A DNA stretch of 38,583 nucleotides from Pigoraptor vietnamica (taxonomy: Eukaryota; Opisthokonta; Filasterea): contig CALSCQ010001573.1 in NCBI GenBank assembly GCA_943704525.1, positions 1 through 38,583 on the forward strand. Reading direction: 5' to 3'. The position numbers and the translations under genes were made by a program. Below, in pieces: positions 30,728 to 38,583 of the stretch (within the stretch, counting starts at the first letter, position 1; each line of letters opens with the position of its first letter). Below the pieces are notes generated by a model. It was not told the DNA's origin and made no database searches. It saw nothing but the letters and a program-made list of their open reading frames with translations.

Positions 30728-33700
30728 ATGAGCGATAACGGCATCGTCTCAGGGAGTGAGGCCAGCAGTCCCTCGTACCAAGACGCGCAGGGGTACGAAG
30801 CCTGGCGGGCGCATGCAGAGGCGCAGGCCAACGAAGACGACGACGACGGCTACGTGGACGACACGCCGGCAAATGCCCATGTCGCACGCATTGATGAGAT
30901 GGTCAGCGCCGCGCGGGAGCCCGTGGGAGACTCGGGCGCTTCGACGCAGGAGAGCGACTTGAGCCGAACGCGCACGCTGGAAGGTCCCGTGGTGGCGTCG
31001 TTTGTTAGCGATGCCGTCCGAATTGCGATGGCTAGTGACAAGGATGAAGACGACGGCGACTTTGAAGCAGATGTGAGGGCCGTGCATATGCCTGCCGCGT
31101 CCCACGATATACGCGGAGATGGTGCGTCCCCTGGCACGGAGCCTGCTTCGGCCGCACGCCGGGGCGTTGACGACGCGGTCGAAGAGGGGGACGATACACT
31201 GGAACAGCCGGCGCAGATGTTGGAGAAGATGGACTTCCCGCCCCTCCTGGAACAAATGTCGAAGGACGAGGCCTTTGCCGAAATGCAGCGGCGCCGCAGA
31301 GAGCAGCAGATGCTGCGCAAGGCGCTCGAGGACGCGCCGGTGGTGAGCGCAACCATACTCTGTTACGTGAAGGTGATGCGTGCGTTTCCCTCACCTCGGC
31401 TTACATGCCGCTGTCCCAGGGACCGGCGCGGTCTTCGTCGCCCCCACTTCCGACTCACGCACATGCGAGAGAGGAGGAGCGCAGCCCTTCGATGGCCGCG
31501 CGGTCAGCCCCGCCGGCGCGCGATTCCCCGCGTCGTGACCAACAGCACCCACATCATCACGCGCAGCATTCGCCACAGCAGGCCCGCCGCCACCCGGCCG
31601 CGGACATGGCACGCGAACGCCCGACGCAGCAGCCCAGCGACAGGAAGCGGGGGGCGTCTGACGGCAGCGCGCTTGCGTCTGCGACCCCGTCTTCTGTCCT
31701 CTCCTCGAGCGAATCGACGTCGGATGCGCCATTGCGACGGGACGGCCCTACCGACGAGCCCGCGCCCACTGCACGCCCTGCGAGTGGTCGTCGCAAATGG
31801 GACAGGCCGAGCGCGGCCGGCGGAGCGGGCGTCAGCGTTGGTGTGCCCATGTTCATGCACGAGGACTCGCAGTTCATTCCCGTGGCGGATTCGGCGGACA
31901 TTCTGCGCGACATTTTTCTCGACAGCGCGGAGGATAACGCCGCAGACGACGAGGCCAGCGACGGGCGCGAAGTCGTGGCGCGCCGGCGCACGTACGGCGG
32001 CGAGCAGATCCGCGCGCGCGTTTCGGCGGGACTGAGGCACCCGCCGCTGTACGAAGTGCGTGACGCCGACGCCGCTGTTGGCTATGCATCGAACGACCAG
32101 CCCGCGCGTGGCGTCGGCATTGCCGTGGGTGGCGACGCAGACGTGGTGGCAGATCGTCGTGGCCGCGTGGCGTCGGGCGCCCACGACCGACGGTCGCTTG
32201 GATCGCTGCTTTCCGGTGCGGAGGTGCGCGGGGTGCCGCGTGGGACTGGCATGCGCGCACCACTGGGAGACGACGCGCGGAGATATGTGCCTGCCCCCCG
32301 GTCGTACGACGACGCATACGAAGCAGGCGAGGACGGCGCGTTGTCCGATCGCGGGCGACAGCATCCCGTCCGGCCGTCTGGGGCGGCAGCTGGTGCCTCC
32401 CGCGGTGTGTCTCTGGCGGACGACGACGACAGCTCTCAGCGGGGGTCATTCCATGTTGGACGACCCTCCACGGCGGTGACAGGGCTGGCGTTTGAGGACC
32501 CATCGACCGTTCGCGCTTCGTCAGCGCAGCCGCAGGGTCTCGGAACGATTCTCGAGCGCATGCAGCACCACTATGAGGGGCAGATGGACGTGCAGGCACG
32601 CCGCCACACGCAGCAGATGGCGCTGCTTCAGGACCAGATCGAGCGACAGGCGGCGCTGTACGAGGCCCTCCTCCAACAGATCCAGCGCGATCGCCTGCAG
32701 GAGCCCGCCGCGCCCGCCCCGCGCCTCAACGCATCGCTTGAAAGACAGCAGGCGGGCGGGAACAGTGGAGAGGGATCGTCGTCGTCGCGTGCGGCGGTGG
32801 ACGAGGCGGCGGCCGTTGCGACAGAGGCGAAGAGGGTGGCGGAGGCACACGCGCGCAAGCTGCGGGAAGAGACATCGGCCGCTATTGCGATGCTCGAGTC
32901 CACGAATGCGTCGCTGGGATCGCGCTGCAGGACGCTCGACGAGTCCAACAAGGCAAGCGGCGTGTGCGCTTCGCACGTGACTGATGTGAATAGTGGCCGG
33001 TGGCTGACTCTGTGCGTGTGTCCTTCTACAGGTACTGCTGGCGCGGTGCAAGGCGCTCGAAGGCCTTGCGGCGGCGCGCCGTGCGGGCCCGTCGCAGGCA
33101 GAACGAGAGGCGTTGGAGAAGGAGCGCGCGGAGGCCGCCGCACAGCTATCTCGCGCGACGCAGGCTCTCACCGACGCCGAGCAGCAGCGCGAGCGTGCGC
33201 TCAGGGACTTTGACGACCTCCAGGTGCGCTGGGCGGTGGCGGTTGCCCTTGTGGAATGGGGCGCCACGATGACTTGAATTTGCTGTTGGTTCGAACTCCG
33301 GGTTTGGTTAGTGCTCGTCGCTCATCGTGTGCTCTTGCTTCGTCCGTGTCGCAGAGCGCCCACCGCAAGGCCCTCAACGACATGGAGGAGCTGATACGGC
33401 AACGCAAGACGGACCAGGCGATGGTGAAGCAGATACTCAACGAGAACGAGCACTTCCGCCGCGAGCTCAAGTCGATGAAGGTGCTTACATACGCCCTTTG
33501 GTCACTGCAAGTCGCTCTAATTGCCGCTCTCTCTCATTTTCCCGTCACGGCTTAATTCTCAGTTTCCGTTCTGTCTTGTTTGTTCCCGAACGACTTCTAA
33601 GCTGCTTGAGTGTGTCGGGCTCATACGCGCGCAGGAAGCACTCGATGCCACACGCGACAAGTACGACTCTCTCCGTGCCGACAAGCACCGCCTTGAAGCA

Positions 33701-35252
33701 GACCTCGCCGACGCCCACGCGCAGTTGCAGCGCGCACTCCGCGACGGCCGAGAGCTCGGCAAGGAAGTCGCCGCGCTGCGCGGACGTCCCAAGCAAATTC
33801 CCGACGACCCTTACGGGGCCAACCCGCTGTCGAACAGGGGCGGACGGGCGGAGGCATACCAGCCGCAACAGCAACAGCCGAGATACCAACCACAGGCTTA
33901 CGCACAGGACTACGGCCAGGGACAGGCGCGCGGTCAGGCCGTCCCCGCGCAGACGCGCCGCTCGATGCCCGCGGCCGTTGCTTCGCACTACGACGACGGC
34001 GGCGCGCGGTACGACGAGCAGGCGTACGACGGACGCCGCGCGAGGCCTGCGGCAGAGGGTCAACAACCACGGTGAGTTGTGTGTCGACGTCGCTTGCGGG
34101 TGAACCCACACGAGTGGGCTCTAATTCTGTGTTTTCAGGCGATCGCACGATCCGTCGGCTGGCTTCAACGAGGGCTATGGGCTCCACCAACAGCCGCCGC
34201 AACAGCAGCAACAGGCGCCCTCGCGCCCGCAGACCGCAGGCACGGCGACGAACCGGGGCAATGCGCAGCCTCAGCCGCACGCGCAGCCGGCGCCATCGAT
34301 GCAGCAAACGAACCCCGCGCAGGTGGACGCCATTCGGGAGAAGATTCTCCAGTTACAAAAGCTTCAGGCCGCACAGCTCGCGGAGATGCGCCAACGCCGC
34401 GCGCAACGCCCCGAGCAGGCGCAGGATTTGAGCGGTTCTGACGACGTCGACGAGGAGCCCATGGATGAGGCATACCGTCCTCCGCCCGCACACCACGCGG
34501 CGGTCCAGCCGCTTCACCTGCAGGGTGTCGGGGACGCGTGGTCGCACAGGCGGCGCGAGGAGGACGAGAGCGACGACGGCCGCGAGGACGATGCGCACGC
34601 GCCCGCGCCCGTGAGCAGGGAACAGCTGGAAGAAGAGTACGCGTGGGTGCGAGAACAGGAGGCCGCCCTTGCTGCGGCTGCGCGGCCGCCGTCGGCACGA
34701 CCGCAGCAGCACCCTCAGGTGTCGTCGCACGCGCAGCCATTAGCACAAGGTGGTGCGCTTGACGTGGAAATGATACCGGCACTTGAAGCGGAGCTTTTGC
34801 GGCTGTCGATGGAGAAGGACAGGGTGGGCCTCGTGTGTGTGCGTGTGTGTGTGCGTGTGTGCGTGTGTGTGTGCATGTGTGTGCGCGTGTGTGCGTGTGT
34901 GTGTGTCTGCGTGTGTGTGTGTGTGCGTGTGTGTATGTGTGCATGTGTGTGTGTGTGTGTGCGTGTGTGTGTTTGCGAATTTGACGTTTGCATTTTTTGA
35001 CTTTGGGCATCTGTTCGAAGGCGCCATTCTGTCGATGCGTGAGCATGTTCGGTACTCTCCAAAGAACTGATAGCCGCCCCAAACGCGCACACATTGCAGC
35101 TCGAATCCGACTACCGCAAGCTCCCTCCTGGCGCCGGGACGACAATGGCCGCGCGGCAGACCAAGGAGCACATTGAGCGGCGCCTGGAACAGCTCGCCCG
35201 GGAAATTGGCGCCGTGCGAATGGCCCTACGTCGCCTCAACGCGCTCAAGTAG
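30728..35252 (+). CDS. Unrecognised coiled-coil protein, acidic N-terminus, Gln-rich C-terminus
   Basis: Seven exons, 1246 codons plus TAG: 30728-31342, 31420-32952, 33032-33223, 33355-33480, 33635-34071, 34139-34823, 35100-35252. All phases join. I do not recognise the family. Residues 1-205 are acidic and disordered, ending in a charged helix ([20 protein letters not shown]). Residues 206-570 are low complexity (Ser, Arg, Asp, Ala), with one more ordered island, [20 protein letters not shown]. Residues about 575-920 form a long coiled coil interrupted by short breaks. Residues 930-1170 are Gln/Pro/Ala-rich and then acidic. The last 50 residues are a compact helical hairpin ([20 protein letters not shown], then [20 protein letters not shown]) whose LP...T...R..KE..E..L spacing recalls the end of the enkurin module; this is only an impression. 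A centrosomal or ciliary scaffold is my guess. The intron after 32952 has a GC donor. Confidence 0.83.
34824..34979 (+). repeat. GT microsatellite in intron 6 of the coiled-coil gene
   Basis: An imperfect GT tract with GC and AT interruptions, about 145 bases long, starts within ten bases of the gtgggc donor. GT is on the sense strand. It is among the longest tracts in the window. Confidence 0.9.
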
Positions 35253-35524
35253 TGTCTGTCTGTTTCTTTTTATGCGTGTCCAGTGGCTAAGCGCGCCTGT
35301 CGCGGGGCAGGGCTGGCTTGTCTTGCTTTCGTTGCCGTCGTCTTTTTTCGTTTCAATTCGATTGCGTTTGTTGCGGACATTGCCTTCGTCCACCCCCTTT
35401 TCAACTCTATCTATGAAACTGCTGCGGCGTCTCACCCGGCGTGGGCCGCGAGCAGCTATGTCTCCCAATCGCAGTGTGAAAATCTTCCACGGCACAAACT
35501 TCAACGGCAGAGCACACTTATCAA
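35253..35524. other. Convergent spacer, 3' UTRs of coiled-coil gene and KHK
   Basis: 272 bases lie between two facing stops. The sequence is T-rich on the plus strand directly after the coiled-coil gene. No canonical poly(A) hexamer, exon or RNA gene is seen. Confidence 0.6.
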
Positions 35525-36919
35525 TCATCGCATTGGTACTGTGAGCGCGCGCACGCCAACAACCCCAACCTTGTGACCTGCAAGTGCGCACGCAAATCTA
35601 AGGCAGCCCTCTAGCATGTCGCGGTCCACCAGCGCCGCGGGGAACGGGGGTTCGGCCTCTTCGTGTCGCTCGCACGCCATACGAAGCGGCTCCCTCAGTC
35701 TCCGCCGCATCTCGCTAATGAAGCCCGCGATGAACGTGTCGCCCGCCGCGAGCGTGTCGACCACGGCCGGGGGTGCGAAGGCATCGCAGTGGACGTGCGA
35801 ACCATCCGCGTCGCAGGCGTCGGCTCCTTTCTCACCCCATGGACACACGACGATGCACGGCCTGAAGAGCACGTTGGCACGTGACGGCATTTGAGTTGCG
35901 CAGGAAGGCGTCTGACAACAGTGCACAGAGACAATGAAGAACACTCGCGCGCCCACACGGCTGACTGTCTTCTGCAAGGCGATGACGACAAGTACCCAGA
36001 GACATTGAAGCCCGCGACACACGGACGGCTTCTGCAAAGAATACGGCCCACGCGCACATTTTTTTGAGGGGACGCACCTCTCGTGGAGCTTTGTGCGGAA
36101 CCAATCGATGGCCGCGTGGGGCGTCGCGTAGCCGTTGTGTCGTGCGAAGTCCTTGCTGATGAAGACCTGCGGAAAGTGGGGGCCGGTTGAGTCATACGCG
36201 CCACCACGCTTCAGACAGAAAATGAAAGGGAAGGATATTGAGCACCCCAAGTAAAGGAAGAAAGCAGCGCTGCGCATGCCTCTCGATGGAGAGCGACACA
36301 TACACACACACACACGCAGACACACAGACACACAGACACACAGACACACACACACATGCGCAAGGCAACAGCGGCGGACACCCACGACGTCGGTAAGTTC
36401 CAGGTGCGGCTCGTAGTTCTTCAGCGTCTTCTTCTCCAGTTCCATCGAACACACAATAGGCGCCGCGCGCGGAGTTGCCCAAGCGGCGGCGTTCCGTCGC
36501 TGGACTGCCGCAGCCATTTCCCTTGTCACATCCATGTTGCGGCCCTCGAAATGTACCCACCCGAACGAGGAGAGCGAGCGCGGATCCCCAATGTCCGACG
36601 CCTGCAGCTCGGGCAGTGCGCGGTGGTGAAGAATCGTGCGCGAGCCATTGCGACTGTTGAGGATAATGTGGGAGTTTGGCACGTCGCACGGCCCAGTCAC
36701 GCGGCAGAGGGAGAGGTCGACGCCGATGCTGCGCAGCTGTGCCACTACAAAACTGCGCGCGTGTGCGGTGTGTGCCTCATTAAGCGTGGAAACGCACGCA
36801 TGCGCAGGTGCACGCCGTCACCACAAGCATGACACGGCACTGCACCGACACACACACGCACACGCATTCAGAGGCATAGGGTGCATGTAGCCCAACCACT
36901 CTCGCACACACAACTCTCT

Positions 36920-36991
<72 letters not shown>

Positions 36992-37230
36992 CGAGCCCCA
37001 ACATACTCTGTATCCTGGCCTTCGCCAAGTGCCGTGAGAAGAGAACACTTCTCTTCAAGCGCACCGCGCGTCACAACCGCGGCGTTCGTCGCATTTCCAC
37101 CGCACGACCTCCGCTGCGACAACACGCGCATCTGTTCGTCCTCGTGCGGGTAGTGGTCGACCGTGTCGATGACATCAAGACACGCGATGCCCACAAAGAG
37201 GACTGCGCCCGCAGCAGTGGCGTCCCCCAT
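35525..37230 (-). CDS. KHK: Ketohexokinase (fructokinase, PfkB family)
   Basis: Four exons, 338 codons plus TGA: 37230-37007, 36752-36386, 36166-36078, 35861-35525. Phases join. KHK phosphorylates fructose to fructose 1-phosphate with ATP in the cytosol. Family marks: [20 protein letters not shown] at residues 16-35, the substrate-side GGNATN at 44-49, [19 protein letters not shown], then WVHFEGRN as in animal [17 protein letters not shown], and [10 protein letters not shown]. The PfkB signature reads DTLAAGDTF at 262-270; the catalytic aspartate (268) is kept but the usual first glycine of GAGD is alanine. An insert of roughly 25-30 residues after [12 protein letters not shown] makes it longer than the 298-residue human enzyme. 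Introns 1 and 2 carry GT tracts on the sense strand. It is divergently paired with riboflavin kinase. Confidence 0.95.
36301..36357 (-). repeat. GT microsatellite (sense) in KHK intron 2
   Basis: On the plus strand this is a CA tract with GA interruptions. In KHK sense it is GT-rich and begins about 30 bases after the gtgggt donor of exon 2. Confidence 0.9.
36921..36989 (-). repeat. GT microsatellite (sense) in KHK intron 1
   Basis: A nearly perfect CA tract on the plus strand with one interruption (cgca near 36955). In KHK sense it is GT, starting about 17 bases after the gtatgt donor of exon 1. Confidence 0.95.
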
Positions 37231-37633
37231 GGCAAGACGAGCGCAGGAGGCCCTCTCGTCCACAGCAGTAGGCACCGCACACCACACCGAACGTAACTGT
37301 CACACAGCCGCACTCGGACAGAGATTATGAAAGTCGACAGAGGCGAAAGGGAAGGAGGGAAGGCAGAAATGGAAATGGAACGGAAGAGGGCGCAGGCGTG
37401 TTCGAACTCGGGGGACGTGATGCGTGGGCTTCGAAGGGCTTCCACGACTTCATGAGTGCCACACCACGTGAATGCTGTGCGAGACAGTTGACAGCCAGGT
37501 CACCTTCGCGGTAACAGTTACGTCACGCCATGTGCCGAGACAAAAAACGTTGGTGCGCCCACAACACCGACAGTTCTCTCCTCACCTTTACCGCTTTGCC
37601 GTTGCTTTTTGTCGGTTGTTGCACGCCGCACAG
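37231..37633. promoter_or_regulatory. Divergent promoter region KHK / riboflavin kinase
   Basis: 403 bases separate the start codons. Visible words are a CACGTG E-box at 37465-37470, a gtaacagttac palindrome at 37511-37521 overlapping a TTACGTCA bZIP/CRE-like site at 37518-37525, and a purine-rich stretch at 37330-37390. No coding exon is supported. The short distance implies a shared bidirectional promoter. Confidence 0.6.
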
Positions 37634-38583
37634 ATGGCCGCGCCGGCGGCCGTGTCGCGGTTTGTGCGGCCCGGACTTCCCCTCTTCCTTCGCGGAGCGG
37701 TGGTGAAGGGGTTTGGCCGCGGCAGCAAAGACCTCGGCATTCCCACGGGTGCGTGTGCGAGTGGGCCCTTTGTTTCTGCCCGGTGTGCGTGTGCGAGTGG
37801 GCCCTTTGTTTCTGCCCGCTGTGCGTGTGCGAGTGGGCCCTTTGTTTCTGCCCGCTGTGCGTGTGCGAGTGGGCCCTTTGTTTCTGCCCGCTGTGCGTGT
37901 GCGTGAGCTGCACATGCATTAGTGTGAGCACGGGACATATGCAATCGCAGTTCAATGCTAATCTTTGTTTAAGCAAGTCACAATTGCGCATAGTGTGTGT
38001 GTGTGTGTGTGTGTGCCCCGCTCATAGTTTCTTGTCCGTTACATACGACAGCGAACCTCCCCGAGGAAACCGTCGAGGCCATGTCGGAGCTCATCACGAC
38101 GGGCATCTACTTTGGCTTTGCGTCCGTGAACAGTGGCCCCGTGCGGAAGATGGTCATGAGCGTCGGTTGGAACCCCTTCTACAAGAACGAGAAGCGATCG
38201 GCGGTGGGTGCCCAGCGGCCAACGTGCCTGTTCCCCACGCGTGCTGCGTGTTGGTGACATCTGTCGCGATTGGGACTCCATGCGAGCTTGTTATCGTTCT
38301 TTTAGTTTCTTTCTTTCTTTTCCCTTTGGAAATCACCGCTTCCGTCGTTGGAAGAAGCCTCTATTGACCGGCGTCTCACGCTGCACGTGCGTGCGCAGGA
38401 GGTGCACATTATGCACAAGTTTGACTCTGACTTTTACGGCGACGAGCTTTCCATTGTCGCACTCGGCTACATTCGCCCGGAGCAGAACTTCACGTCGCTT
38501 GGTGGGTGCACGCATCTCACCAACGACGCGCACGACAGCCTCCCATACTCTATCTATTTCTATCTCTATCTCCCTCCCCCCCC
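37634..38583 (+). CDS. RFK: Riboflavin kinase, 3' end outside window
   Basis: Three exons are visible: 37634-37748, 38052-38203, 38399-38501. The gene then continues past the window edge after a gtgggt donor. The 123 residues seen cover most of the flavokinase fold. They include the ATP/Mg loop GFGRGSKDLGIPTAN (PTAN at 37-40, split by intron 1), STGIYYGWASV-type segment here as TTGIYFGFASVNSGPVRKMV, MSVGWNPFYKN, and HIMHKFDSDFYGDELSIVAL with GYIRPEQNF. The enzyme makes FMN from riboflavin and ATP. The expected remaining part is the short C-terminal helix region. No FAD synthetase domain is fused at the N-terminus, so it is the eukaryotic monofunctional type. Intron 1 contains a 36-bp minisatellite that begins exactly at its 5' splice site. 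Confidence 0.96.
37749..37904 (+). repeat. 36-bp minisatellite starting at the RFK intron 1 donor
   Basis: Copies begin at 37749, 37785, 37821 and 37857, with a partial fifth at 37893. Each starts gtgcgtgtgcgagtgg and ends in ctgcccg plus two bases. The first copy's gtgcgt is the intron donor, so every copy carries another candidate donor 36 bases further on. The array is open in the exon's frame up to a TGA at 37904-37906. Confidence 0.95.
37994..38016 (+). repeat. GT microsatellite in RFK intron 1
   Basis: About 11 GT units lie downstream of the minisatellite and about 35 bases before the exon 2 acceptor. GT is on the sense strand. Confidence 0.9.

Noticed and set aside
31504-32364. 286-codon minus-strand frame opposite the coiled-coil gene
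   Set aside because: Antisense shadow of exon 2, whose plus-strand frame joins in phase to six other exons.
33285-33298. B-box-like word (ggttcgaactcc) suggesting a tRNA gene
   Set aside because: It lies in an intron of the coiled-coil gene, the final bases deviate from the B-box, and no A-box or cloverleaf can be folded around it.
37749-37904. Regular 36-bp repeats reminiscent of a CRISPR array
   Set aside because: The copies abut with no unique spacers, lie inside a eukaryotic intron, and no cas gene is present.

Overview
This window is nuclear DNA from a eukaryote that builds motile cilia. It holds ten spliceosomal-intron genes (nine complete, one cut by the right edge), with 65 introns that I could place by reading-frame phase and by homology from memory. 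Coding sequence is G/C-rich in third positions. All three stop codons close genes (TAA, TAG, TGA), so the code is standard. The mix (DENND5-type Rab regulator, ketohexokinase, CCDC180, FAM183/CFAP144, RFX-like X-boxes) suits a free-living unicellular flagellate, perhaps near the opisthokont/apusozoan side of the tree. That placement is an inference, and the sequence alone does not fix the species.

Layout, left to right: DENND5-like (+, 1006-7424); LRR/Cys-rich protein (-, 9008-7511); CCDC180 (-, 16159-9362); clathrin light chain (+, 16792-18075); CFAP144/FAM183 (-, 19219-18530); CLC-type chloride transporter (+, 19759-25171); COG1 (-, 30019-25596); an unrecognised coiled-coil protein (+, 30728-35252); ketohexokinase (-, 37230-35525); riboflavin kinase (+, 37634 to the edge). 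The strands mostly alternate, so neighbours form four divergent pairs (403-708 bp between start codons) and four convergent pairs (86-454 bp between stop codons).

Functionally these are mostly housekeeping genes. Membrane traffic is represented by a Rab GEF/effector, clathrin light chain, a Golgi tether subunit and an organellar-type CLC; cilia by CCDC180 and CFAP144; small-molecule kinases by KHK and RFK. No operon, mobile element, CRISPR array, rRNA or tRNA gene was found.

The non-genic interest lies in regulation and splicing. Both ciliary genes carry X-box-like sites upstream. GT microsatellites sit just downstream of many 5' splice sites, nearly always with GT on the transcribed sense strand. 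A 36-bp minisatellite repeats the 5' splice site of the riboflavin kinase gene, and a 24-bp repeat lies upstream of the LRR gene. There is a 29-base C run before one splice acceptor, a 15-nt microexon carrying the CLC gating glutamate, and three apparent GC-AG introns. I saw no clearly novel multi-gene system.
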